Shown: in pieces, positions 26,801 through 34,687 of the stretch
Position numbering within the stretch: the first letter of the stretch is position 1
Layout: every line of letters starts with the position of its first letter
Source of the DNA: Desulfoprunum benzoelyticum
GTDB taxonomy: Bacteria; Desulfobacterota; Desulfobulbia; Desulfobulbales; Desulfocapsaceae
Assembly (NCBI RefSeq): GCF_014201505.1
Contig: NZ_JACHEO010000002.1
Span: 124,001 to 188,000 of the forward strand
Length of the DNA: 64,000 nucleotides
Direction of reading: 5' to 3'
Notes under the pieces: generated by a model
Database searches by the model: none
Told to the model about the DNA's origin: nothing
Seen by the model: the letters and a program-made list of their open reading frames with translations, nothing else
Translations under genes and position numbers: made by a program

Positions 26801-28137
26801 TCAGGTCCTCGCTCAACGAGGTCGAACGGCTGACCGGCAAGGTCTTCGGTTCCCCCGATGCGCCCCTGCTCCTCTCCGTCCGCAGTGGCGGGGCGATCTC
26901 GATGCCGGGCATGATGGCCACCGTCCACAATGTCGGGTTCAACGAGGATCTGATCGAGGAGTATGTCGAGCGCCACGACAATGCCTACCTCGCCTGGGAC
27001 AATTACCGCAGGTTCCTGCAGTCATGGGCGATGGTGTCCGGTATGGAGCGGGAGGATTTTCAGGTCCTGATGGATGAGGCCAAGGCCAAGCATCAGGTCA
27101 GTCTGAAAAGGCATTTTTCGCCGGAACAGATGCGGGAACTGGCCCTGTCGTATCAGAAACTGATCCGCAAGCGGGGCCTTGGGATTCCTGACGACCCCTG
27201 GTTGCAGCTGGTAAATGCGATCGAGCTGGTGCTCGATTCCTGGGGTACCGACAAGGCCATCGATTACCGCAAGATCATGGATGTCTCCGATGCCTGGGGA
27301 ACTGCGGTCATCGTCCAGGCCATGGTGTTCGGCAATCGCAGCGATACTGCCGGCGCCGGAGTCGTATTCACCTCACATCCGTATCGCAAGGTCCATCGGG
27401 TTGCCCTGTGGGGCGATTATGCCTATGGCGACCAGGGCGAAGACATCGTCTCCGGTCTCGTTACCAGCTGCGCCGTATCGATGGAACAGGCCCAGCTCGA
27501 TGGGCGGGCGGTGGAGGATACTCTTGAACGGCGGTTCCCGGCGATATACGCGCGCCTGCTCGAGATATCGAGGGAGCTGGTCTATGAGAAACGATGGAAT
27601 CCCCAGGAGATAGAATTCACCTTCGAAGGGCCGAATCCGGAGGATCTTTATCTCCTGCAGACCAGGGATATGATCACCATCAAGAAGAAAGAGCATCTCA
27701 ATGTCTTTGTCGACAGCGATGAACTTGTGCCTTCGCATCTTGGCCAGGGCATCGGGGTGTCCGGATCGGCGCTTTCAGGCCTCGCTGTTTTTACCGAAGA
27801 GAATATCAACGATCTGCGGCGGCGTCTGCCCAACACTCCGCTGATCCTGATCCGGCAGGATACGGTACCGGAGGATATCAAGGTCATCAATATGGCGGAT
27901 GGACTGCTGACCTCGCGCGGTGGGCAGACATCGCATGCGTCCGTGGTCGCCGTCAGGCTCGAAAAGACCTGTGTGGTTGGCTGCAAGGCCTTGCGGGTGT
28001 ACGATACCGGGCAATATTGTGAGATCGGGGGCATCCGTCTCGGGTTTGGAGATGAGGTCTCCATTGACGGCAGGACCGGGGCGGTCCTGCGTGGCACGCA
28101 CCTCATCCGCGAAGAATATCACATCTTGCCGATATGA
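23860..28137 (+). CDS. PPDK-like protein: ATP-grasp and phospho-His domains on a long helical N-terminal region
   Basis: The 1425-aa protein has about 900 N-terminal residues of mainly helical sequence without a recognised domain. A pyruvate phosphate dikinase-type ATP-grasp domain begins at NKGYNLATLISDGKPVPPAF (from residue 935), with SVRSGGAISMPGMMATVHN, VQAMVFGNRSDTAGAGVVFT, GDQGEDIVSG and EIEFTFEG. The swivelling domain follows with RGGQTSHASVVAV, whose His is residue 1359, the phosphate-carrying position. The chain ends 66 residues later, so the PEP/pyruvate TIM barrel of PPDK is absent. It may phosphorylate itself and pass phosphate to an unknown acceptor. Start ATG 23860 has no clear ribosome site. 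It lies 123 bases after gap. Confidence 0.8.
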   Translation: MVETLNIELDIESDALRANLLETAGEVVIADDLRLLLEVVRKYRGIHANLEKLLYEICHPFRNWNLILPQLRSFVLKNSNHFIAHPQGPESFRLFSRIFLGVVEDSRRSPGLLDQTAGALILWLEKIVSLLDENSIPRFAEPLNELLRRLGEEGEEENLLLTHIVHGQHPIKKFAGRILELAGDNTSSFDFLPLAEFARTVQQKTYLSWLQEDDPLPWFLDRCGIKAEDFRFGGIFARISHETLRGHLATVEGLDFEKDPIGSLRCVLDLPAGIDIVKYYREIPNLLVEHMGDGRPGEGQPSALDPGVENDKLLFLFKIMDTAGLHLIHEEMLREINRSLVQLIRQQSFEEIEEFLLITFKLLKVNVRKYPHTSLQCIQVLGGEVFDRGNSRMVEAFLWGVVRFGFQHANVRGVDEDWQPLANPAHLSNIRVWLHLIMREPKWCSTLFSALIIHLKLSGTCVKDTDLFQRDITELLNHPIEPIYNLAKQFTKLMPVFYNEIGSEGELRDVSTELDEIHRRKDVLIHFLRKQGHVESSNLIVDFIQAIFLFWKTGDKNLLHPFLPVEVFNQVQVNGPFVDGQRLLVQRLWDEMSFRRISDLLAVDQEAVTQFLRRQEDIEAAEVRRFELLVKMYRLLYKKYMLGFEELRSELIQAVHDGFPEMEKLLVNLQHDDTESCLEALLDSLEGLKEIILSPEKFEAREDIYYKRHIAVDIPSVYGRYKERKFDALSLTFRLENLANIYLEKLSVTVNLTFITQATFFSIVRSIKLFMQALRIDGISSRRLNTYLSLLSSSLKVRRFSYTQYLDIFRGLSEGVKDIIYAYYTNIHQNNLSLIIPQIGRKNLLPKFMSLYDEGEIGTSVQRLSEAFFRDLIASTFGLQHLDNFILRIIQTLENQKTILDQNRLDLLMTYNPDKAVSLLHRLNPFTHNLIHLGNKGYNLATLISDGKPVPPAFVITTEVFRCREVVFGFSQAREDFMRRIRSSLNEVERLTGKVFGSPDAPLLLSVRSGGAISMPGMMATVHNVGFNEDLIEEYVERHDNAYLAWDNYRRFLQSWAMVSGMEREDFQVLMDEAKAKHQVSLKRHFSPEQMRELALSYQKLIRKRGLGIPDDPWLQLVNAIELVLDSWGTDKAIDYRKIMDVSDAWGTAVIVQAMVFGNRSDTAGAGVVFTSHPYRKVHRVALWGDYAYGDQGEDIVSGLVTSCAVSMEQAQLDGRAVEDTLERRFPAIYARLLEISRELVYEKRWNPQEIEFTFEGPNPEDLYLLQTRDMITIKKKEHLNVFVDSDELVPSHLGQGIGVSGSALSGLAVFTEENINDLRRRLPNTPLILIRQDTVPEDIKVINMADGLLTSRGGQTSHASVVAVRLEKTCVVGCKALRVYDTGQYCEIGGIRLGFGDEVSIDGRTGAVLRGTHLIREEYHILPI

Positions 28138-28181
28138 TGGATCTGGGCTGTCACGCCCTTGTGGCATGTAAGGAGGAGGCT

Positions 28182-28406
28182 ATGTCGAAAAAAGAGTTTG
28201 TCAAAGGGCCGAAGCTGTTCTCGCTGGCCAGGAAAAAGGCGTTGCATTTTGGCCTGCCGCAGACCAAGGGCATCAAACTGGCGGAATTGATCTGCAGCAT
28301 CCAGGAGAAGGAGGGATACGAACCCTGTTTCCAGCGGCGGGAGATATGCCATGAGCTCCAGTGCTGCTGGCAGGCATCATGTAATGCCAAGATGACTGCC
28401 GAATAA
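28182..28406 (+). CDS. Small SAP-like protein with conserved cysteines
   Basis: The 74-aa protein has a helix-turn-helix stretch like SAP or Rho-N motifs (ALHFGLPQTKGIKLAELI, then CSIQEKEGYEPCF) followed by CHELQCCWQASC. This resembles a family of small proteins with the pattern IRxIQxxEGxxxCF...C...CxWRxxC, widespread in proteobacteria and of unknown function. The Cys set suggests metal binding or redox sensitivity. Start ATG 28182 sits behind TAAGGAGGAGGCT, a near-perfect ribosome site. It follows the PPDK-like gene by 44 bases and faces the DUF2892 gene. Confidence 0.75.
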   Translation: MSKKEFVKGPKLFSLARKKALHFGLPQTKGIKLAELICSIQEKEGYEPCFQRREICHELQCCWQASCNAKMTAE

Positions 28407-28440
28407 AAAGGCCGGTACATGCCCGCGATGCGATTCGATG

Positions 28441-28650
28441 TCAACGCTTTTCGGGAACGCCAAGTTTCTTGAGAATATGCACCAGTGGACAGAATTTGGA
28501 AATGCCGAATTGAAGTAGGTTGAGACCGACAAATGCAGTAAACCAAAGCCAGTACTTGCTGTGAAAGATCGGACTCGCCTCAACTCCGAGGGAGAGACTG
28601 AGAAGTATGAAGAAACCTGCCAGAGAATGAACCCAGTCCAGTATAATCAT
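28441..28650 (-). CDS. DUF2892 / YgaP-type transmembrane domain protein
   Basis: The 69-aa protein has two hydrophobic segments (residues about 8-24 and 31-48) and the C-terminal signature FCPLVHILKKLGVPE, like CPM..LL.KLG of DUF2892 and of the membrane part of E. coli YgaP. The rhodanese domain of YgaP is absent. ATG 28650 follows AAAAGGAGAACAGCA. It lies 46 bases downstream of the ArsR-family gene and is very likely its regulatory target in a two-gene operon. A role in sulfane-sulfur handling is inferred from this pairing. Confidence 0.85.
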   Translation of the reverse strand: MIILDWVHSLAGFFILLSLSLGVEASPIFHSKYWLWFTAFVGLNLLQFGISKFCPLVHILKKLGVPEKR

Positions 28651-28696
28651 TGCTGTTCTCCTTTTACTGTCTGACGAACGTCCTGCTTTTCCCCCT

Positions 28697-28984
28697 TCAA
28701 TTGTCCGGACAAAACAACACATGCATCTTCTGGATGAGTTCCAGGATGCGTTTGTCCGTGATCCTGTTGTAAATGAAGTTGGCATCCTTGCGGAAATCGA
28801 TAATTCCCTGACTCCGCAGAATGTTGAGATGCTGGGACACATTGGCGTTCGTGGTTTTTACACTGTCCCTGATTTCTCCGACCGACAGCTCCTGGTCCTG
28901 CAGCAGGCAGAGTATCTTCAGGCGGATTGGATGGGACATGGATTTGAGCAGTTTTGAAACCGCATCGATCTGTTCATCTTTCAT
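28697..28984 (-). CDS. ArsR-family regulator with SqrR/BigR-type cysteine pair
   Basis: The 95-aa winged-helix protein has MSHPIRLKILCLLQDQELSVGEI and the recognition helix NANVSQHLNILRSQGI. Cys26 (in KILCLL) and Cys92 (in VLFCPDN) are its only cysteines. They occupy the positions and exact 66-residue spacing of the persulfide-sensing cysteines of SqrR (41/107) and BigR (42/108), rather than the metal sites of ArsR/SmtB. It would repress its own operon and release on formation of a polysulfide link. ATG 28984 is behind CAAGGACGCATGC; a start 33 bases upstream is less likely. An AT-rich palindrome lies 35 bases upstream. Confidence 0.85.
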   Translation of the reverse strand: MKDEQIDAVSKLLKSMSHPIRLKILCLLQDQELSVGEIRDSVKTTNANVSQHLNILRSQGIIDFRKDANFIYNRITDKRILELIQKMHVLFCPDN

Positions 28985-29403
28985 GCATGCGTCCTTGTGG
29001 GGTAAAAAATATTTCACAAATTAATTAATTAGCCTGGAGTGGTTTGTAAAGAAAAATTTCAAGGATTCAGCAGAATAAAACCATGGCGACAACGGTGGCG
29101 GATGGATTCCATCGGCTCAGAACGATACAGACCGGTTGCGTGGCTGAAAACCTTATCGGTTGAGCGATGAAACGGTTAGGAACGACGGTGGCCAGCGGGG
29201 GGACGATCCGAGGGGAAATGCCAGGGGCTTTTTTTTGCCGGTGCAGAGGATAAACTTGAATCTCTGCAGAGAAAAGAGTTTATTGGGTTGTCGTCTGCAG
29301 TGGAACTCAAATTCAGTCAATGGAGCCGGGAAGGCGGCTTTCCTTCCCTGGGAATATTTCTGCTTCACCGGATTGGTGGAGAATTCACTGAAGAGGAGGC
29401 TGG
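28985..29403. other. 419-base intergenic region between the arsR-like and isochorismatase-like genes
   Basis: No gene is supported. Besides the palindrome at 29019-29030 it contains a hairpin-forming segment (about 29243-29267, GCAGAG/CTCTGC with a bulge) and a 7-bp stem GGGAAGG/CCTTCCC (29328-29348). Neither is followed by a T-run. The region could be a structured leader of the isochorismatase-like gene; no known riboswitch was recognised. Confidence 0.45.
29019..29030. promoter_or_regulatory. AT-rich palindrome, candidate operator of the arsR-like operon
   Basis: AATTAATTAATT is a 12-base self-complementary sequence 35 bases upstream of the ArsR-family start. BigR-type operators are AT-rich imperfect palindromes. 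Low complexity makes chance occurrence possible. Confidence 0.35.
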
Positions 29404-29982
29404 ATGGACGGAAAGAACATTGGATTGCTGAGGTTGGAAAACTGCTGTCTGCATCTGGTCGATCTGCAGGAAAGTCTCATGGCCCAGATCCATGGGAAGG
29501 ACCGGGTGGCGGCGACCACCAAGTTGATGCTGCAATTCGCCAGAATTGTAAAGCTGCCGATCATCGCCAATACTCAGTATAAAAAAGGTCTCGGGCCGTA
29601 TGTCGCCGATCTCGAATCGATGATGGGCGATATCCCGAGACCTGATAAAGTGGAGTTCGGAGCCCTTGCCAATGTGCAGACTCGAGAACTCTATGGATCT
29701 TTGCCCGAATCGGTCACGACCGTCATTCTCTGCGGGGTCGAATCGCATATCTGCATTTACCAGACAGCGGTTGGGATCCTGGAGATGGGCAAAACACCAT
29801 GGATTGTCGCCGATGCGGTTTCGTCGCGTGACGTGGAAAACCATCAGCTGGCCCTGCAGCGTCTCAGGGATCTCGGCGCTGTTATCGGCCCGGCCGAGAT
29901 GATCATCTACGAACTTCTGGGACGTGCCGGCACGCCGATTTTCAAAGAGGTGTTGCCGCTGATCATCAGCCATACTTCATAA
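29404..29982 (+). CDS. Isochorismatase-fold cysteine hydrolase
   Basis: The 192-aa protein has the catalytic triad of the family: Asp in LHLVDLQESL, Lys in PDKVEFGAL, and Cys in CGVESHICIYQTAVGIL. The preceding SHIC and following LEMGKTPWIVADAVSSR segments are typical of the YcaC/bacterial isochorismatase-like hydrolase group. The substrate is unknown (amide, carbamate or similar); no siderophore genes are near, so true isochorismatase activity is unlikely. ATG 29404 follows AAGAGGAGGCTGG, an excellent ribosome site. alaS starts 88 bases downstream. Confidence 0.87.
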   Translation: MDGKNIGLLRLENCCLHLVDLQESLMAQIHGKDRVAATTKLMLQFARIVKLPIIANTQYKKGLGPYVADLESMMGDIPRPDKVEFGALANVQTRELYGSLPESVTTVILCGVESHICIYQTAVGILEMGKTPWIVADAVSSRDVENHQLALQRLRDLGAVIGPAEMIIYELLGRAGTPIFKEVLPLIISHTS

Positions 29983-30070
29983 GAAGAGTATGCTGTTTTT
30001 AATCTCATTGTCCTGCAGACCGTCCTGCTGACTCGATTTTATTCACTTGACCCAAAGAGTTGACTTGTTC

Positions 30071-32719
30071 ATGAAAGGTAGCGAAATTCGATCGAAGTTT
30101 CTCCGGTTCTTTGAAGGCAAAGGACACACCGTCGTCGACAGTTCTCCCCTCGTCCCCAAGGATGATCCCACCCTGCTCTTCACCAATGCCGGTATGGTTC
30201 AGTTCAAGATGGTGTTCATGGGCGAGGATAAGCGACCGTACTCCAAGGCCGTCACCAGCCAACGGTGCGTCAGGGCGGGCGGCAAGCACAACGACCTGGA
30301 AAATGTCGGGTACACCGCCAGGCACCATACCTTTTTCGAAATGCTTGGTAATTTTTCCTTCGGCGACTACTTCAAGGAAGATGCGATCCGTTACGCCTGG
30401 CAGTTTCTCACCCGGGAACTCGGGTTGCCGCCTGAGAAACTCTGGGTCTCCGTCTTCGAGGATGACGACGAGGCCTTTGATCTGTGGGAAAAAGTCGAGG
30501 GTCTGCCGAAGGGAAGGATCGTCCGCATGGGCGAGAAGGATAATTTCTGGGCGATGGGGGATACCGGGCCATGCGGTCCCTGCTCCGAAATCCATATCGA
30601 CCAGGGGGTCGAGGCTGGTTGCGGCCGGAGCGACTGCGCCCTGGGGTGCGACTGCGATCGTTTCCTGGAATTGTGGAACCTCGTGTTCATGCAGTTCAAC
30701 AGAGCCGAAGACGGATCCATGACCCCCTTGCCCAAGCCGAGTATCGATACCGGCATGGGGCTTGAACGGGTGGCGGCCGTCCTCCAGGGGAAATTGACCA
30801 ACTACGATTCCGACCTCTTTGCCCCGATCATCGCAAAACTCGAGCAGCTCTCGGGGAAACGGTACAAGGAACACAACGGCGACGACACGGCGATGCGGGT
30901 CATCGCCGATCATGCCCGGGCTACCGCCTTTCTTGTTGCCGACGGGGTGTTGCCGTCCAACGAGGGGCGAGGGTACGTCCTGCGGCGGATCATGCGACGG
31001 GCCGTCCGCTATGGGAGAAATCTCGGCCTGACCACGAATTTTCTCGAACAGGTGGTCGAAACCGTCGTCGTCTCCATGGGAGCAGCCTACCCTGTGCTGG
31101 AGGGTGCTACCTCCCTGCTCGCCAAGGTCGTGCGCAACGAAGAGGAGCGGTTTCGGGAAACGCTCGAGCACGGGCTGCAACTCCTTGAAGAGGAGATTGC
31201 GAAGCTCGAATCCGCGAGCGCCAGGATCCTTCCCGGCGCCTTTGTCTTCAAACTGTACGACACCTATGGTTTTCCTTATGACATCGTTCGCGATATCGCC
31301 AACGAACGGCGATTGGTCATCGATGAGGCCGGATACCAGGCGGCAATGACAGGCCAGCGCCGCCAGTCGAGATCTTCGCGTAAGGATGAAGGGCTGCGCC
31401 TGCGGGAGGATGGCATCAAATCGTTGATTGAAGCCGGAGTTGCAACAACCTTCGTCGGCTATGACTGCCTGGAGATCGAGTCGGAAATCAAGGGACTGAT
31501 TGACGACGGAGGGGCTTGCGTCGACGATCTCGGCGCCGGAAATCAAGCGAAAGTCATCGTTGCGAGGACTCCATTTTACGCTGAATCCGGCGGGCAGGTT
31601 GGTGACAGTGGCGAAATACGCTGGGCGAACGGTAAGGCGGAGGTGAAGACGACGTCACTGGAGGGGGAGGCAATAGTTCTTCATGACGCCGTGATCGTCG
31701 AGGGACAACTCGCTGTCGGGCAGAAGGTCACCCTGGCGGTCACGAATGAGAGCCGCAAGGAGGTCGCCGCTCATCATTCGGCCACGCATCTGCTCCATGC
31801 GGCGCTAACCCAGGTGCTCGGCGATCATGTCAGGCAGGCCGGTTCCCTCGTCGGGCCTGGCCGACTGCGTTTTGACTTCACTCACTTTTCACCGTTGAGC
31901 CAGGAAGAAATCGAGCGGGTCGAGGATATCGTCAACGAGCAGATTCGGGCTGATTTTCTGATACGAACGAGAATACTGGCGAAGGAGGAGGCCATCCGGG
32001 AAGGGGCGAGGGCGCTGTTTGGCGAGAAATATGCTGACGATGTCCGGGTGGTGAATATCGGCGAGGTCAGCATGGAATTGTGTGGCGGCACGCATGCAGG
32101 ATCATCGGGTGAGATCGGGTTGTTCAAGATTCTCTCCGAAAATGGCATTGCTGCCGGAATTCGCCGGATAGAGGCAGTGGCCGGCAGGACGGCTTTCGAG
32201 TATGTGCGGAAGGTCTGTCGCCGTGACAGTGAGATCGGCAGGCTGTTGAACGCCCGTGAGGAAGAGGCGCCATCAAAAATAACATCTCTGCTCCACAATC
32301 AGAAGCAATTGGAGAAGCAGATCGCCGATCTGTCGACGCGTCTCGCTGCCACCCGGCTTGACGGCCTGCTGGAAAAAACTATTGATGTCGCCGGCGTCAA
32401 GGTCCTGGCTCTGGAACTTTCACTCGACAGTGCCAAGACGTTGCGGGAGGTCGGGGATAAGGTCAGGGATCTTCTCCAGTCCGGCGTTGCCGTCCTCGGC
32501 GGCGAGATCGAGGGGAAAGCGGCGATTCTGGCGTTGGTGTCAAAGGATCTGACCGCAAGGATACAGGCGGGAGACCTGGTCCGTCAGGTTGCGGCGATTG
32601 TCGGGGGCAAAGGCGGCGGTCGGCCGGACATGGCTCAAGCTGGAGGGCCGTTGACCGACAAGATCGGAGAGGCAATAGCCTCGGTTCCAATGATTGTCGG
32701 GGCAATATTGAAAAAATAA
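30071..32719 (+). CDS. alaS: Alanine-tRNA ligase
   Basis: The 882-aa enzyme charges tRNA-Ala. The aminoacylation domain shows LLFTNAGMVQFKMVFMG, RHHTFFEMLGNFSFGDYFK and GDTGPCGPCSEIHID. The editing domain has HHSATHLLHAAL and the zinc-binding CGGTHAGSSGEIG. The C-terminal Ala domain ends with GGKGGGRPDMAQAGG, a conserved signature. ATG 30071 is preferred; a TTG 24 bases upstream is also in frame. It may be cotranscribed with the preceding hydrolase. Confidence 0.97.
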   Translation: MKGSEIRSKFLRFFEGKGHTVVDSSPLVPKDDPTLLFTNAGMVQFKMVFMGEDKRPYSKAVTSQRCVRAGGKHNDLENVGYTARHHTFFEMLGNFSFGDYFKEDAIRYAWQFLTRELGLPPEKLWVSVFEDDDEAFDLWEKVEGLPKGRIVRMGEKDNFWAMGDTGPCGPCSEIHIDQGVEAGCGRSDCALGCDCDRFLELWNLVFMQFNRAEDGSMTPLPKPSIDTGMGLERVAAVLQGKLTNYDSDLFAPIIAKLEQLSGKRYKEHNGDDTAMRVIADHARATAFLVADGVLPSNEGRGYVLRRIMRRAVRYGRNLGLTTNFLEQVVETVVVSMGAAYPVLEGATSLLAKVVRNEEERFRETLEHGLQLLEEEIAKLESASARILPGAFVFKLYDTYGFPYDIVRDIANERRLVIDEAGYQAAMTGQRRQSRSSRKDEGLRLREDGIKSLIEAGVATTFVGYDCLEIESEIKGLIDDGGACVDDLGAGNQAKVIVARTPFYAESGGQVGDSGEIRWANGKAEVKTTSLEGEAIVLHDAVIVEGQLAVGQKVTLAVTNESRKEVAAHHSATHLLHAALTQVLGDHVRQAGSLVGPGRLRFDFTHFSPLSQEEIERVEDIVNEQIRADFLIRTRILAKEEAIREGARALFGEKYADDVRVVNIGEVSMELCGGTHAGSSGEIGLFKILSENGIAAGIRRIEAVAGRTAFEYVRKVCRRDSEIGRLLNAREEEAPSKITSLLHNQKQLEKQIADLSTRLAATRLDGLLEKTIDVAGVKVLALELSLDSAKTLREVGDKVRDLLQSGVAVLGGEIEGKAAILALVSKDLTARIQAGDLVRQVAAIVGGKGGGRPDMAQAGGPLTDKIGEAIASVPMIVGAILKK

Positions 32720-32823
32720 TCAGTGATCGACGAATGCAAAAAATCACCGACCGGTAGATTCGACAAGCCGTGGGAGCCTTGAAAATACCAGAAAAATGGC
32801 ATTTTCCCCGTTTTATAAATTGG

Positions 32824-32852
32824 TTGACACGTTGACATATTTACAGTAAAGA
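32824..32852 (+). promoter_or_regulatory. Weak candidate promoter of the F1 ATP synthase operon
   Basis: A perfect TTGACA (32824-32829) is followed after 17 bases by TAAAGA (32847-32852), only three of six matches. A second TTGACA overlaps at 32832-32837. The 290-base AT-rich gap before atpF' must hold the promoter, but its exact place is uncertain. Confidence 0.35.
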
Positions 32853-33009
32853 TTTTTTTGCTGTAGTGAATGGTGGTTCATTTTTACGTGGAATAATCTT
32901 GTTTTGCTCGGAAAATTTTCAATTTTCTGCATGTGCGCAATGCGGTCAACATTCATTGATTGAATGTTAAGTTTTTTAAGTTATCAAAGTTAATCGGGAG
33001 CTTACTAAC

Positions 33010-33435
33010 ATGATAACGATGGACATCACGTTGCTGATCCAGATTGTGAACATGGTCATTCTCATGTTCCTCCTTAATGGAGTTCTTTACAAGCCGGTAA
33101 AGAAGATTCTGAAGGATAGGGCGGAAAGGCAGCAGGGAATGCAGGGCGAAATTGCGAAATTTGAAAAGAATGCACGGCTTCGCCAGCAGGAAGTTGATGA
33201 AAAGATGGCAAAGGCGTCGGGAAAAGCCAAGGCCGCTCTTGATTCCACGAGGGCTGAAGCCCAGGCTGCTGGAGACCAGAGGCTCGGTGCGATCAAGGCG
33301 GAGGCTGAAGAGGGCAAGAACAGGCAGCTTGCTGAGATCAAGGCTCAGATCGATAGTGCCAGGGCAGGCCTTAAGGCAAATCTTGATGGATTCGCAAACG
33401 ATATGGCCAGTAAAATTCTGGGAAGGAGTCTATAG
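33010..33435 (+). CDS. atpF': ATP synthase Fo subunit b' (AtpF')
   Basis: The 141-aa protein has a single N-terminal membrane helix (ITLLIQIVNMVILMFLLNGV), a conserved LYKPVKKILKDR turn and a long charged coiled coil to the C-terminus. It is the shorter of two adjacent b-type genes, forming the peripheral stalk as a heterodimer with AtpF, as in cyanobacteria and many deltaproteobacteria. It is the first gene of the stalk/F1 operon. Ribosome site GGGAG lies 10 bases before the ATG. Confidence 0.9.
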   Translation: MITMDITLLIQIVNMVILMFLLNGVLYKPVKKILKDRAERQQGMQGEIAKFEKNARLRQQEVDEKMAKASGKAKAALDSTRAEAQAAGDQRLGAIKAEAEEGKNRQLAEIKAQIDSARAGLKANLDGFANDMASKILGRSL

Positions 33436-33437
33436 AG

Positions 33438-34145
33438 ATGAGAGGAGTGAAACACGTAGCCCGACTGATGGTTCTGGTCACGGCAGCTCTATGGTTTGCC
33501 TTGTCCGGTGGAACTGTTTGGGCGGCTGAACAGACGAGTCATGAGGCATCGGGTGCGGTCCAGGAGGTTGCGTCGGGACAGGGGCAAGATGCTGCTACTG
33601 TCGAGCCTGGCCATGGAGCAGCGGCTGAAGGTGGGCATGGTGCGGTCAAAGACAGTCTTTCGGCGGAAAAACTGAAAGATCTGGGGTGGCGCGTTGTCAA
33701 CTTTATCGCGTTGATGATCATTCTGGTCAAATTCGGTGCAAAACCTATCGGCGCCGGTCTTGCCGGCAGACAGAAGAAGATCAAAGACGAGATAGAAGAG
33801 CTGGAGGCCAAGCGGGCTGCTGCAGAGAAATCGTATCGGGATTTCGAGTCCAAACTTGCGACGGTCGAAAAGGATATCGATAAAATTGTCGAGAAAGCAG
33901 TTGCCCAGGCCGAACTCGAGAAAGTCAAGATTCTCGAGAGAGCGGAACAGGCGGCTGCCGATATCAAACGGCAGGCCGAGTTGGCGGTCCAGAAGGAAAT
34001 TATGGATGCAAGGCGATATTTGAAGGATGAAGTGGCTGACAAGGCTGCTGCTATGGCTGAATCGCTGATCATGAAAAATCTCACCCCTGGCGATCAGGTG
34101 AAGATTGTCGAAGATTATCTAGCAAAAGTGGGGGCCGTACAGTGA
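33438..34145 (+). CDS. atpF: ATP synthase Fo subunit b with N-terminal signal-like segment
   Basis: The 235-aa protein is about 70 residues longer than usual b subunits. It starts with a probable signal peptide or extra membrane helix (residues 1-29, ending in a WAAE cleavage-like site). A low-complexity Ala/Gly/His/Glu segment follows to about residue 75, then the normal membrane helix (VVNFIALMIILVKFGAKPI) and a coiled coil. The extension would lie in the periplasm. Such extended b subunits occur in deltaproteobacteria, but their purpose is unknown. It overlaps atpH by four bases. Confidence 0.9.
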   Translation: MRGVKHVARLMVLVTAALWFALSGGTVWAAEQTSHEASGAVQEVASGQGQDAATVEPGHGAAAEGGHGAVKDSLSAEKLKDLGWRVVNFIALMIILVKFGAKPIGAGLAGRQKKIKDEIEELEAKRAAAEKSYRDFESKLATVEKDIDKIVEKAVAQAELEKVKILERAEQAAADIKRQAELAVQKEIMDARRYLKDEVADKAAAMAESLIMKNLTPGDQVKIVEDYLAKVGAVQ

Positions 34146-34687
34146 AACAGACTATCCTCGCACGCCGATATGCCAAGGCGCTCTTTATCGTTGGCAAAGA
34201 GCAGAAAAATTATGACGAATACAATCAGATCCTGCAGGGGGTTGCCAATCTCTACGTGTCCAACCCCGAGGTGGTCGATGCGTTGACAAATCCTTTGTAC
34301 CCCTTGGATATCAAAGAAAAGGTCATGGCCGGCATGATCAAGTCCATGGGCGTCGACAAGGTCATGGGCAATTTCCTCACCTTACTGGTTCACAAAAAAA
34401 GGACCATGATCCTGCCGGAGATTGCCGAAGAGTTTCAGGTCATGGTTGATAGTGAGAAGAATATCAGTCATGGCCATGTTGTTTCGGCAATCGAGCTCAG
34501 TGCTGAATTGCAGGAGAATGTTCAGGCAACATTAGAAAAGCTGACAGGCAAGAAAGTGAAACTGACCACCAGCGTTGATCCATCGATTATCGGCGGGATT
34601 ATTGCCAAGGTCGGCGATCTCGTACTGGATGGCAGTATCAAAACACAACTTGCAGGTTTAAAAGATTCCATTAAGGGGAGAGAATAG
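34142..34687 (+). CDS. atpH: ATP synthase F1 subunit delta
   Basis: The 181-aa protein links the peripheral stalk to the top of F1. It begins with the family motif ILARRYAKALFIVG and ends with the conserved C-terminal GGIIAKVGDLVLDGSIKTQL. The GTG start at 34142 overlaps the atpF stop (GTGA). The stop codon directly abuts the atpA start, so translation is tightly coupled. Confidence 0.95.
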   Translation: MKQTILARRYAKALFIVGKEQKNYDEYNQILQGVANLYVSNPEVVDALTNPLYPLDIKEKVMAGMIKSMGVDKVMGNFLTLLVHKKRTMILPEIAEEFQVMVDSEKNISHGHVVSAIELSAELQENVQATLEKLTGKKVKLTTSVDPSIIGGIIAKVGDLVLDGSIKTQLAGLKDSIKGRE

